Shown in pieces: positions 52,925 to 61,812 of a stretch of 64,000 bases of DNA. Numbering within the stretch: position 1 is the stretch's first letter; each line of letters opens with the position of its first letter. This stretch comes from an uncultured beta proteobacterium (GTDB lineage: Bacteria; Pseudomonadota; Gammaproteobacteria; Burkholderiales; Burkholderiaceae_C). Where the stretch lies: positions 1 through 64,000 of the forward strand of contig CAIJRK010000044.1 of the NCBI GenBank assembly GCA_903823025.1, read 5' to 3'. The position numbers and the translations under genes were made by a program. The notes beneath the pieces are model-generated. The model ran no database searches. It was not told the DNA's origin and worked only from the letters and a program-made list of their open reading frames with translations.

Positions 52925-54487
52925 ATGAGTCACAAGACGCCTTTTGAAATCGCACGCGAAACACTCAAACAATTGGTGGCGCGCCAGCTGGCGCCCACGC
53001 CGCTTAATTACCAACTGATTTACAGCGAAGTGTCGGGGCTGCACATGGCGCCTCCTTTTCCAAGCGAGCAGTTGCGAGACATCGCACAGGCCTTGCCCAC
53101 CAAAACACCCGGCCAGCAAAGGCAGCGTGGAATGCTGGATTTCGCCATCGGACAACGCAACTGGGAAGGGGTTAAAAATGCCCTGATGGCTTATGGCGGC
53201 TTCAGCCCGCCCGCCCCGACGCAGGCGAACGCCAGAACGCTTGAAACTCCGACCAATTGGGGATCGTCGGACGCACCCGCCGCTGACGCGCCCGCGTTAA
53301 CCGCTGATTTTTTTGAACAGATTGCCCGTCTCATTGAGTACGCGCTGCCCGCCATGGGGTCTGATGACGCCCGGTTTATTGATCAAACACAGAACTTGCT
53401 GACCGCCATGCGCCAGCCGGGAGTCGATGCCTTGACGGTCAAAACCCTGTTGAACAGCTTTGGTAACCGGTTGTCGTTTGCCGCCGAAGAGCAGGCTGAA
53501 ATCAAGCTCACGCTGCTCAAGTTATTGCACTTGATTGTTGAAAATATTGGTGACATCAGCCCGGAGGATCAATGGCTCACCGGGCAGGTCGAGGCGTTGA
53601 TGACGGCCTGCGAGCCGCCCCTGACCCTGCGCCGACTCGATGACATCGGGCACCGCCTGCACGATGTCATCCACAAACAAAAGGAGGCCAAAGGTCAGGC
53701 GCTGGAGATGCAGGAGGAAATGCGCCAGTTGCTCGCCACATTCATCGAGCGCTTGTCCTTCATGAGCGACTCCACCAGCATTTATTACGGCCAGATAGAA
53801 AGAAATGCGCGTCTGATGGAAGACGCTAAAACCATGGCCGACATTACCCCCGTGCTCAAGGAAATGGTCAACGCCACGCGCACGCTGGCGCAAGACAGCC
53901 AGTTGACGCGGGACGAACTCCAGGGTCTGCGTGAAAAAGCGTTAGCCACCGAAACCGAATTAAGCCGCCTGCATCAGGAGCTGGATCGGGCCAGCGCCCT
54001 GGCCCGACACGACCCGCTGACCGGCGCCCTCAACCGAAAAGGGCTGGACGAGGCCTTAACCCGTGAAGTCGCGCTGGTTCAGTACAAAGCAAGTTCCTTA
54101 TGCATGGCCATGCTGGATATTGATAATTTCAAAAAAATAAACGACGAGTTAGGTGTGGAAATAGGCGATGCAGCGTTGGCCCATTTGGCGACAGTCGCGC
54201 GTGAAGCCATGCGCCCGCAGGATATTCTGGCCCGTTATGGCGGCGAAGAATTTGTGATTCTTTTGCCCGACACAACACTGGTCAACGCGCTGCAAGCCAT
54301 GACACGTTTACAACGCGAACTGACCACCCGATTTTTTTTAACAGGAACCGAAAAAAGGTTGATAACCTTCAGTGCCGGCGTGGCCGAAATAGGTGATAAA
54401 GAGACCGGCCCGGAGGCCATTCGCCGCGCTGATCAGGCGATGTATTTAGCCAAGCGGGCGGGTAAAAACCGCGTGCTGGGCGCATGA
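52925..54487 (+). CDS. diguanylate cyclase (GGDEF protein), cytosolic
   Basis: 520 residues from ATG 52925. A long helical N-terminal sensory region of unknown type, a coiled coil at about 345-365, then the GGDEF domain with DPLTGALNRKGLDEAL (about residue 370) and the active site RYGGEEFVILLPDT. RPQD lies five residues before GGEEF, matching the RxxD product-inhibition site. It should synthesise cyclic di-GMP with feedback control. No membrane segment. Divergent from a chemoreceptor gene. Confidence 0.92.
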   Translation: MSHKTPFEIARETLKQLVARQLAPTPLNYQLIYSEVSGLHMAPPFPSEQLRDIAQALPTKTPGQQRQRGMLDFAIGQRNWEGVKNALMAYGGFSPPAPTQANARTLETPTNWGSSDAPAADAPALTADFFEQIARLIEYALPAMGSDDARFIDQTQNLLTAMRQPGVDALTVKTLLNSFGNRLSFAAEEQAEIKLTLLKLLHLIVENIGDISPEDQWLTGQVEALMTACEPPLTLRRLDDIGHRLHDVIHKQKEAKGQALEMQEEMRQLLATFIERLSFMSDSTSIYYGQIERNARLMEDAKTMADITPVLKEMVNATRTLAQDSQLTRDELQGLREKALATETELSRLHQELDRASALARHDPLTGALNRKGLDEALTREVALVQYKASSLCMAMLDIDNFKKINDELGVEIGDAALAHLATVAREAMRPQDILARYGGEEFVILLPDTTLVNALQAMTRLQRELTTRFFLTGTEKRLITFSAGVAEIGDKETGPEAIRRADQAMYLAKRAGKNRVLGA

Positions 54488-54505
54488 TTAAAAGAGAAAG
54501 TTGAA

Positions 54506-55084
54506 ATGACCTATTTGATAGCCGGCTTGTTTGTTTTTTTGGGTGTGCATTCGGTGCGAATCGTCTGCGATGACTGGCGCACACAGACGCGCACGCGGTT
54601 GGGCGCGTTGCCCTGGAAAGGCTTGTATTCAATGGCGTCCCTGATTGGCTTTGGGCTGATCGTTTGGGGCTTTAGTCTGGCACGGGAGCAACCCATTCAG
54701 TTATGGAATCCGCCCGCAGGAATGCGCCACCTGGCCTTGCTGTTGACTTTGATTTCTTTTGTGTTGCTGGTGGCCGCTTATGTGCCGGGCAACGGCATCA
54801 AAACGCGCATTCGTCACCCGATGGTGCTGGGCATCAAGCTGTGGGCGGTGGCGCATTTGTTAGCCAACGGCAGCCTCGCGCATGTGGTGTTATTTGGCTC
54901 GTTATTGGTGTGGGCCATTTTTGATTTCAGCGCGGCCCGCCAGCGTGACCGAGTCACCGACGCGCACTATCCCCACGGCACGGCGGGGCGCACCGGCGTG
55001 ACTGTGGCGGTCGGCGTAGGCGCGTGGATTGCGTTCACGTTATGGCTGCACGGCTTATTGATTGGCGTGCGGCCTTTGGGTTAA
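54506..55084 (+). CDS. NnrU-family inner-membrane protein
   Basis: 192 residues with about five or six transmembrane helices. LVAAYVPGNGIKTRIRHPMVLGIKLWAVAHLLANG is the NnrU signature region; the family name comes from a gene in the denitrification (nitric oxide reductase) regulon, though its function is still unclear. No nitrite or nitric oxide reductase genes are nearby. It starts 18 bases after the diguanylate cyclase stop, so they may be cotranscribed. Confidence 0.85.
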   Translation: MTYLIAGLFVFLGVHSVRIVCDDWRTQTRTRLGALPWKGLYSMASLIGFGLIVWGFSLAREQPIQLWNPPAGMRHLALLLTLISFVLLVAAYVPGNGIKTRIRHPMVLGIKLWAVAHLLANGSLAHVVLFGSLLVWAIFDFSAARQRDRVTDAHYPHGTAGRTGVTVAVGVGAWIAFTLWLHGLLIGVRPLG

Positions 55085-55114
55085 AAGTTGCGCTAATGAC
55101 CAGGAGCTTGAAAC

Positions 55115-57787
55115 ATGAGTATTCGTCACCTTGATTCACTGTTTGACCCGGCCTCCATTGCCGTTTTTGGCGCCTCGCAGCGGGCCGGCAGTGTGGGGGC
55201 TACCGTCTGGCGCAACCTGAGTTCGGGCCGCTATGCGGGCCTGCTGTACGCCGTCAATCCCAAGTACCGTGAACTCGACGGCCACCCGGTCGTGGCCCGC
55301 GTGGCTGACCTGCCCGCCGTGCCCGACCTGGCCATCATCTGCACGCCACCGGCCACGGTGCCCAAGCTGATTGAAGCGCTGGGACGCTTGGGCACCCGCG
55401 CTGCTGTGGTGATGACAGCGGGCATGACACCCAAGCAAAAGCAGGCCATGTTGTTGGCCGCACGGCGTCATTTGTTGCGCTTGTTGGGACCCAACTGCAT
55501 CGGACTGCTGGCGCCCCACAAGGGCTTGAACGCCAGCTTTTCTCACATTGACGCGCTGCCGGGCGAACTGGCCTTTGTGTCGCAGTCAGGCGCGCTGGTG
55601 ACGGCCATGCTGGACTGGGCGCAAGGGCAGGGCATTGGTTTTTCACACTTCGTGTCGCTGGGCGAACACGCCGATGTGGACTTTGGCGACATGCTGGACT
55701 ACCTCGCCAGCGACCCCCAAACGCGCGCTGTTTTGTTGTATGTCGAGTCCATCGAGTCACCCCGCAAGTTCATGTCGGCGGCGCGGGCAGCCGCACGTAA
55801 CAAGCCGGTCATTGTGGTCAAGGCTGGGCGCTCACTGCAGGGTCAGTTAGCGGCGGCCTCACACACTGGCGCGCTGGCTGGCTCGGACTTGGTGTTTGAC
55901 GCAGCGCTGGCCCGGGCGGGCATGTTGCGGGTCAACACCTTGCAAGAGCTATTTTTGGCCGCTGAGACCTTGTCGCGGTTTCGCACCAACACCAGCGACA
56001 ACCTCACGATTCTGACCAACGGCGGCGGCGCCGGTGTCATGGCCGCTGACGCTGCCGCCCATGCTGGCGTCAAGCTGACCGAACTCAGTGCGACCACCCT
56101 CAAAAAGCTCGATGCGGTGTTGCCGCCCAACTGGTCACACGGCAACCCGGTGGACATCATTGGCGATGCGCCAGTGACGCGCTATGAACAAGCCTTGAAA
56201 GTGCTCAACGACGACCCTGCCATTGGCGCCGTGTTGTTCATCCATGCGCCAACCGCCATCGTGCCGAGCGCCGACATTGCGCGAGCACTGGTGCCACTGG
56301 CACAACACCCCACTCATGAGCCGCCGCACCTGATGAGCTGCTGGCTGGGGGACCAAGCCGTCGCGCAGGCACGTCAGTGTTTTCAGACGGCAGGCATTGC
56401 CAACTTTGATACGCCAGAGCAGGCGGTGAGCGCGTTTTCCATGTTGCAGCGCTATCGCCACAACCAGGCCGAACTCACCGAGGCACCGCCCGCGTGGCTG
56501 CCCAACTGGCGCACCGACACCGCCAAAATCAAAACTTTGGTACAAGCCGCCTTGGCACAAGGCCGCGAGATGCTGACCGAGCCTGAAGCCAAAGCCGTGC
56601 TGGAGGCCTGCCACATTCCGGTGGTGCCGACACAGCGCGTGGACGCCCAGCCCGACAGCGCCGCACACGCCGCACAGGCACTGGGTTTCCCGGTAGTGCT
56701 CAAAATTTTGTCAGACGATATTTCGCACAAGTCGGATGTCGGCGGCGTCGCCCTGAATTTGCAGGACGAGGCCGAAGTCCGCGCAGCCGCGCAAACCATG
56801 TTGACGCGCATCCAGCGCCAACACCCGCAAGCGCGCCTTCAAGGCTTTACCGTGCAGACCATGGTGCGCCGCGCCCATGCCCAGGAACTGATTGTGGGCA
56901 GCACGATTGACAACGTGTTTGGCCCCATCATTTTGTTTGGTCAAGGTGGCACCGCTGTTGAAGTCATGGCTGACCGGGCCGTCGCGCTGCCCCCGTTGAA
57001 TGTGCCGCTGGCGAAAGCGCTGGTGTCGCGCACCCGCGTGGCCCGCCTGCTCGCCGGGTGGCGTGATGCGCCCGCAGTGGACGAGGCCGCGTTACATGGC
57101 GTGTTGGTCGCGGTGTCGCAACTGCTGGCCGAAGTGCCCGAGATTGCCGAACTGGACATTAACCCCTTGATCGTCAACTTTGAAGGGGCGATAGCGCTGG
57201 ATGCCCGCATCCGTCTGAGCGCCAAAGCCCCTGCCGGGGCCAACAACTTTGCCATTCAGCCCTACCCGGTGCAACTGGAAGAAACTTTGACCTGGCAAGG
57301 TCGCCCGCTGTTGCTGCGCCCAATTCGCCCTGAAGATGAGGCGCTGCACATGGAATTTTTGCAGCATCTGGACCCTGAAGATGTCCGGCTGCGGGTGTTC
57401 TACAGCAAGCGCGCCATGGCCCGCAGTGAACTGGCCCGGCTGGTGCAAATTGACTACTCGCGTGAAATGGCTTTTGTGGCGCTGGCCCCCGGCCCGGACG
57501 GGCAGCTGCAAACGCTGGGCGTGGTGCGCGCCCTGGCCGACCCGGACAATATCGAAGCAGAATTTGGCGTGATTGTTCGCTCTGAACTCAAGGGCAGCGG
57601 TTTAGGACGTTTGTTAATGGAAAAGATGATCGCCTATTTGCGTGCCCAAGGCACGCAACGGCTGGTCGCCACGGTGCTCGACTACAACGACCGGATGCTC
57701 AAACTGGCCAAAGAACTCGGTTTCAAGCAAGACCCGGCGCCCCGGGATGGCGAGGGCACCAAGGCCATTTTTCTGGCGCTCACTTAA
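55115..57787 (+). CDS. fused acyl-CoA synthetase (ADP-forming)-like/GNAT protein acetyltransferase, Pat-like
   Basis: 890 residues; AGGAG precedes the ATG. Domains: CoA-binding (about 5-140; ASIAVFGASQRAGSVG), succinyl-CoA-ligase-like (about 155-300), ATP-grasp (about 490-700; VVLKILSDDISHKSDVGG) and a C-terminal GNAT domain (about 725-885; GSGLGRLLMEKMI acetyl-CoA loop). This order is that of the protein lysine acetyltransferase Pat/Pka, which inactivates acyl-CoA synthetases such as Acs; the ligase part is normally regulatory and often inactive. Ends convergent with and overlapping the DUF2788 gene by 8 bases. Confidence 0.9.
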   Translation: MSIRHLDSLFDPASIAVFGASQRAGSVGATVWRNLSSGRYAGLLYAVNPKYRELDGHPVVARVADLPAVPDLAIICTPPATVPKLIEALGRLGTRAAVVMTAGMTPKQKQAMLLAARRHLLRLLGPNCIGLLAPHKGLNASFSHIDALPGELAFVSQSGALVTAMLDWAQGQGIGFSHFVSLGEHADVDFGDMLDYLASDPQTRAVLLYVESIESPRKFMSAARAAARNKPVIVVKAGRSLQGQLAAASHTGALAGSDLVFDAALARAGMLRVNTLQELFLAAETLSRFRTNTSDNLTILTNGGGAGVMAADAAAHAGVKLTELSATTLKKLDAVLPPNWSHGNPVDIIGDAPVTRYEQALKVLNDDPAIGAVLFIHAPTAIVPSADIARALVPLAQHPTHEPPHLMSCWLGDQAVAQARQCFQTAGIANFDTPEQAVSAFSMLQRYRHNQAELTEAPPAWLPNWRTDTAKIKTLVQAALAQGREMLTEPEAKAVLEACHIPVVPTQRVDAQPDSAAHAAQALGFPVVLKILSDDISHKSDVGGVALNLQDEAEVRAAAQTMLTRIQRQHPQARLQGFTVQTMVRRAHAQELIVGSTIDNVFGPIILFGQGGTAVEVMADRAVALPPLNVPLAKALVSRTRVARLLAGWRDAPAVDEAALHGVLVAVSQLLAEVPEIAELDINPLIVNFEGAIALDARIRLSAKAPAGANNFAIQPYPVQLEETLTWQGRPLLLRPIRPEDEALHMEFLQHLDPEDVRLRVFYSKRAMARSELARLVQIDYSREMAFVALAPGPDGQLQTLGVVRALADPDNIEAEFGVIVRSELKGSGLGRLLMEKMIAYLRAQGTQRLVATVLDYNDRMLKLAKELGFKQDPAPRDGEGTKAIFLALT

Positions 57788-57992
57788 TGCCCATCGTCCA
57801 CTGAATCAGGTATTTGGCGACGAAGCCAACCATGCCAAAGCCAAGGCCCAGAAAAATGATGAAGGTGCCAAATTTGCCAGCCTTGGATGACCACGCCAGT
57901 TGACCAATGATGAACAACATATAGAGCATGAAGGCGCCTACGCCAAAGGTCAGCCCGAAGGCGGAGATTTGTTCTTCTGAATAGCCAAACAT
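57780..57992 (-). CDS. DUF2788 small inner-membrane protein
   Basis: 70 residues with two transmembrane helices (about 12-32 and 44-63). MFGYSEEQISAFGLTFGVG is typical of DUF2788 proteins of betaproteobacteria. The start overlaps the stop of the DUF2189 gene by one base (TAATG), so they are translationally coupled. Function unknown. Confidence 0.85.
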   Translation of the reverse strand: MFGYSEEQISAFGLTFGVGAFMLYMLFIIGQLAWSSKAGKFGTFIIFLGLGFGMVGFVAKYLIQWTMGIK

Positions 57993-58825
57993 TAGCGGAC
58001 CTCCCGTTCAGGTAAAGAGGCGGTCTCGACCAGATCGCGGTAAGCGTGCCAACTGGCATGGCCTAACAAGGGCACCGTCACAACCAGACCCAACAAGGCC
58101 AGACCCAAACCCAGCAGCGTCAGGCCCATGATGAGCGCCGCCCACAAGGCCATCGGCACAGGGTTGGTGAGCACGGCGTGCCAACTGGTCAACACCGCTT
58201 GCAACAGCGTGACTTGACGGTCCAGCAACAAGGGAATGGCAATGGCCGTTGAAGCAAAAATGGGCGCCGCCAGCACCCCCCCCAAAGCCAGCCAGAGTTC
58301 AAACAAATAACCCTCTTTGGCGAACATCACATGCTGAATAAAGTCCGTTGGTGTCGCAATAGGCACTGGCGCCAGCAAGGTGATGAGGGCCGCCGAGGTG
58401 ATGACCCAACCCGTACTCGCCAACGCCAACAACACGCCAAACTGCACCAGACACCAATAATCGCTGTCGCGTTGGTTGAAACGCTTGTTTTGCCAATTCA
58501 ACCAGGTTTTCAGCACCACACTGACATCGGCTTTTTCACCCCGCTCCAGCGCACGACTCAAGGCGTACAAGCTGGTAGCCAACACAGGCGCAATGACCAA
58601 AAAGCCGGACAAAGCACCCGCCAGCAACCAAAATCGCTCACGAGCCATAAAGAAGATAGCGGCCCCCACCAAGGCCAGCACCACCCCATGCGCCCAACTG
58701 ATCCAGCCGCAGCGGGCCATATCGCGCCACGCCAGTACCAGCCAGCGCAGGGGCTGCGTCAGGGCGATAGTTCGGATGCCGGGCAAGGCGTCATCGGGAG
58801 GAATGGGGGGAGTTTGTGTGTGCAT
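57992..58825 (-). CDS. DUF2189-family inner-membrane protein
   Basis: 277 residues with about six hydrophobic helices. The N-terminal soluble arm (PLRWLVLAWRDMARCG) precedes the first helix. WISWAHGVVLALVG and the DSDYWCLV segment are characteristic of DUF2189. In some bacteria members sit with cytochrome oxidase genes; here the partner is only the DUF2788 gene. Function unknown. Confidence 0.83.
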   Translation of the reverse strand: MHTQTPPIPPDDALPGIRTIALTQPLRWLVLAWRDMARCGWISWAHGVVLALVGAAIFFMARERFWLLAGALSGFLVIAPVLATSLYALSRALERGEKADVSVVLKTWLNWQNKRFNQRDSDYWCLVQFGVLLALASTGWVITSAALITLLAPVPIATPTDFIQHVMFAKEGYLFELWLALGGVLAAPIFASTAIAIPLLLDRQVTLLQAVLTSWHAVLTNPVPMALWAALIMGLTLLGLGLALLGLVVTVPLLGHASWHAYRDLVETASLPEREVR

Positions 58826-58909
58826 AAGGCAGGCGAGTTGACGTGAGTGCGGCTAGTTTAAGCCTTACCCGCAACGCATAATCTTAGACTTTGCCGCCAG
58901 GAGATTGCC

Positions 58910-59275
58910 ATGACACGCCCCATTCTTGATGAATCACACCTTCACCCCGCCATTCGGGAAAGGGTAGCCAATCACGAGCAAGCCATCGTGCGCGAGGTAC
59001 AAACGGCGGTGGCAACGCACCCCGTTGTCGTCATCGGCATGGGGATGAACCCGTTCCCTAAAAAAGCATGCAAGGCGCTCGATGCGGCGGGTGTGGCGCA
59101 TCACTATCTGGAATATGGCAATTATTTCAACACCTGGCGCCAACGCAACGCACTCAAACTGTGGACCGGCTGGCCCAGTTTTCCGATGGTGTTTGTAAAA
59201 GGCATGTTGATCGGCGGCGCGGACGACCTAGCCAAACTGATTGCCAGCGGTGAGCTTAAAAAACTGCTGAACTGA
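58910..59275 (+). CDS. glutaredoxin-like protein lacking the usual active-site cysteines
   Basis: 121 residues; AGGAG precedes the ATG. The thioredoxin fold is evident: strand VVVIGMGMNPFPKKACKAL, then YNFNTW-like EYGNYFNTWRQRN and the cis-proline loop GWPSFPMVFVKG with GGADDL, as in monothiol glutaredoxins. But where CGFS or CPYC should be the sequence is NPFPKKA, and the only nearby cysteine is four residues further on. Such a protein may bind glutathione or a partner but not do classical disulfide exchange. Confidence 0.75.
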   Translation: MTRPILDESHLHPAIRERVANHEQAIVREVQTAVATHPVVVIGMGMNPFPKKACKALDAAGVAHHYLEYGNYFNTWRQRNALKLWTGWPSFPMVFVKGMLIGGADDLAKLIASGELKKLLN

Positions 59276-59280
59276 ACGAC

Positions 59281-59315
59281 AAAAAGCCGGACATCGCTGA
59301 CTGCGATGTCCGGCT
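59281..59315 (-). terminator. rho-independent terminator downstream of the Spy-like gene
   Basis: AGCCGGACATCGC and GCGATGTCCGGCT form a perfect 13-bp stem with a 5-base loop. On the minus strand it is followed by five T, so it ends the gene at 59351; on the plus strand no T-run follows. Confidence 0.88.
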
Positions 59316-59350
59316 CAGGGACTCAAGCCAAGGCCGGTTAAAGCCTGTGC

Positions 59351-59881
59351 TTAAGGCTTTGCGCTGTAACCCTTGTGGTGGTAATCGCCCTTGCGGCCTT
59401 GCATGGCGCTGGTGTCAAATACTGTCTTTTGTTCGGGTGTCAACACGGCATAAAAAGCCTTGACGGCTTCACCGCGTTTGTCCATCAGCGCTTGCATTTC
59501 GTTCATGTGCTGCGTGCGCAGAGTCTTCATTTGGTCAATGCGCTCGGGCGTGGTCAACTTGTCCATTGCGGCGCGGTCGGGGCGTTGTTTGCTCATCAAA
59601 TCAACCGGGGGGTGCATGGCAGCCAGATAATTCGTCCAGGCCGCTTCTTGTGCGCTGGTGATTTTCAGCTTTGCCTTGAGGTCAGCCTGGCGTTGTGCCA
59701 TGCGTTCCTGCATTTTGGCCGGGTCCATTTTGTCCATGCGGTCATGGCGCATCCCTTGCTGCATGGCGCCGTCTGAACCCATCATGGGACAGTCGTCGCC
59801 ATTCATCGGTTGCGCAAAAGCCGTAAAACCAGCGGTAGCCAACAAGCCTGCGAGTAAAAGGGGTTTGAAAAATGATTTCAT
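59351..59881 (-). CDS. Spy/CpxP-family periplasmic chaperone
   Basis: 176 residues with a signal peptide (MKSFFKPLLLAGLLATAGF, cleavage about AFA-Q). The mature protein is helical and Met/Gln/Lys-rich. LTxxQ-type motifs of the Spy/CpxP family occur as LTTPERI and LTPEQKTVF. An N-terminal Met/His/Asp-rich stretch (CPMMGSDGAMQQGMRHDRM) may bind metal. It likely protects envelope proteins from misfolding; no cpxRA-type genes are adjacent. Confidence 0.88.
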   Translation of the reverse strand: MKSFFKPLLLAGLLATAGFTAFAQPMNGDDCPMMGSDGAMQQGMRHDRMDKMDPAKMQERMAQRQADLKAKLKITSAQEAAWTNYLAAMHPPVDLMSKQRPDRAAMDKLTTPERIDQMKTLRTQHMNEMQALMDKRGEAVKAFYAVLTPEQKTVFDTSAMQGRKGDYHHKGYSAKP

Positions 59882-60071
59882 GTGAACGTCCTTTGAAGTG
59901 GTCTAACGCACAGAACTTGGCGTCAGGTTGGATACAAGTTTGCACGACTTATGTAACGGCGAGGTGATGTGGGGATAAGCATTTGTAAAGTTGCGTTAAA
60001 AAATACAGCTGGAATTTGATGGGATGATGACGTCCATTAAATTTTATTAATCTTCAGAAAAAAGGCCCGCC

Positions 60072-60968
60072 GTGTTTAAGAACGTAATCCTGTATCGAAT
60101 TGGGGCCGGCTGGTCTGCTAGCGTCGCGGAGATCGAAGCCAGCCTGGATAGTGCCCGCTTTGTGGCGTGCGGCGCCAGCCAGGAAAAATCAATCGGCTGG
60201 TGTGAGCCTCGCGGTGAGGCCCATGGCCCACTGGTAGAGTCGGTCGGCGGGCAGATCATGCTCAAGCTGATGATCGAAACACGGGCCTTGCCCGGCTCGG
60301 TCATCACCAAAAAAGCCGAAGAACAGGTGGCCCACATTGAGGCCACGACCGGACGCAAGCCCGGCAGAAAAGAAATTCGTGAAATCAAGGACAGCCTCAA
60401 GCTTGAGCTGTTGCCGATGGCTTTTAGCAAGGAGTCATCGGTCGGCGTCTGGCTTGACCCGGCGGCCATGCTGCTGGTGATTGATGCTGGCAGTCAGGCG
60501 CGCGCCGACGAAGTGGTGACGATGCTGATCAAATCTTTGGCCGGTTTGGCCGTGACCTTAATCAACACCCAGGTGTCGCCCACCGCCGCCATGTCCGAGT
60601 GGCTGATCACGCAAGTGCCACCCTCGGGTTTTACGGTGGACCGCGAGTGTGAACTCAAAGCCGCCGATGAGTCCAAAGCCGTCGTGCGCTATACGCGCCA
60701 TCCGCTCGATACCGATGAAGTGCGTGGTTACGTTGAAAGCGGCAAGCTCCCCACCCGATTGGCACTCACTTGGGACAGTCGCGTCTCGTTTGTGCTGACC
60801 GAGGGGATGCAGCTCAAAAAGCTGGCTTTTCTGGACGTGGTGTTTGAAGGCAGCACCGCCGGAAAAGATGACGGTTTTGATGCCGACACCGCCATTGCAA
60901 CCGGCGAACTGCGCCAACTCATTCCCGATTTGTTGGCCGCCCTGGGCGGCGAAGTAGCGCTGGCTTGA
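60072..60968 (+). CDS. rdgC: recombination-associated protein RdgC
   Basis: 298 residues from a GTG start with AAGG upstream. RdgC is a ring-shaped, non-specific DNA-binding protein that modulates RecA loading on DNA. FKNVILYRI at the N-terminus, FVACGASQEKSIGWCEPRG and GRKPGRKEIREIKDSLKLEL are conserved family blocks. Monocistronic; no nearby recombination partner except recQ 12 kb away. Confidence 0.95.
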   Translation: MFKNVILYRIGAGWSASVAEIEASLDSARFVACGASQEKSIGWCEPRGEAHGPLVESVGGQIMLKLMIETRALPGSVITKKAEEQVAHIEATTGRKPGRKEIREIKDSLKLELLPMAFSKESSVGVWLDPAAMLLVIDAGSQARADEVVTMLIKSLAGLAVTLINTQVSPTAAMSEWLITQVPPSGFTVDRECELKAADESKAVVRYTRHPLDTDEVRGYVESGKLPTRLALTWDSRVSFVLTEGMQLKKLAFLDVVFEGSTAGKDDGFDADTAIATGELRQLIPDLLAALGGEVALA

Positions 60969-61057
60969 CGTTTTTCTACTAAAAATTGCACCGAACTGCA
61001 CCGGGGTGAACAAGCGCTAAGACCCGGTGCACACCAAGGTTTTAACGGGCACTTTAC

Positions 61058-61072
61058 TAGACGACCGGTCTA
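61058..61072 (+). promoter_or_regulatory. TetR operator palindrome
   Basis: TAGACGACCGGTCTA has the arms TAGAC/GTCTA around a 5-base centre and lies 19 bases before the TetR start. It closely resembles the NemR-type box (TAGAC...GTCTA), supporting autoregulation. Confidence 0.7.
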
Positions 61073-61090
61073 TTTCGACATAATCAAGGC

Positions 61091-61696
61091 ATGTCTATTG
61101 AACTCTGCAACGCCAAAACCCACCTCCTCGATTGCGGAGAAAAACTGATTGCCAGCAAAGGCTTTGTCGGCGTCGGGTTGGCAGAAATTCTGCTAACGGC
61201 AGGTGTTCCCAAGGGTTCGTTTTATCATTACTTCAGCTCTAAAGAACGGTTTGGTGAAGCCCTGCTGGTTCGCTATCTGGATCAATATTTGTGTCAGCTG
61301 GACGCCTTGCTCAAAGCCGATGGCACACCGGCGCGGGCGCGTTTGATGCGGTATTGGGCAGGCTGGAACTACATGGCGTGTGGCATTTCTGCAGAAGAAG
61401 GCGGCGCCAAATGCCTGATTGTCAAACTCAGCGCTGAAGTCGCCGACATCTCCGAGACCATGCGCCTGACGTTGCGCGACGGCACCGACCGCGTCGTGCA
61501 GCGCCTGGCCCAATGTCTTGAAGAGGCCCGCCAAGACGGTTCCGTCCCGTCCGCTTTGTCAGCACAACCTACCGCCCTGACCTTGTACGAACTCTGGTTG
61601 GGCGCCAGTTTGCTGGCCAAGCTGCACCGCGATGGCAGCCCCTTTGAAAACGCCGCCCGCAGCACCGAATGGCTGCTCGGCCCGCCCATGAATTAG
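61091..61696 (+). CDS. TetR-family repressor, NemR/AcuR-like
   Basis: 201 residues. The HTH spans about 12-55 (GLAEILLTAGVPKGSFYHYFSSKERF), identical in style to NemR and AcuR, which sense electrophiles or acrylate. Cysteines in the ligand domain (for example MACGIS and KCLIVKL) could be reactive sensor thiols. The gene is followed on the same strand by yqhD-like and curA-like reductase genes, the pattern expected for a repressor of an aldehyde/electrophile detoxification operon. Confidence 0.85.
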   Translation: MSIELCNAKTHLLDCGEKLIASKGFVGVGLAEILLTAGVPKGSFYHYFSSKERFGEALLVRYLDQYLCQLDALLKADGTPARARLMRYWAGWNYMACGISAEEGGAKCLIVKLSAEVADISETMRLTLRDGTDRVVQRLAQCLEEARQDGSVPSALSAQPTALTLYELWLGASLLAKLHRDGSPFENAARSTEWLLGPPMN

Positions 61697-61812
61697 GTGG
61701 CGCATGAATCACTTTTATCCCGATTCAATCCACCCGCCGACCGGGCCGCGTTGACCCGTTAGCGTCTTCACTAACCCCACTGCAACCTTAATTTCAAACC
61801 CAAGGAAAAAAC

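Noticed and set aside
59281-59315. Terminator for the plus-strand glutaredoxin-like gene
   Set aside because: The stem is perfect but T follows only on the minus strand, so it was assigned to the Spy-like gene.
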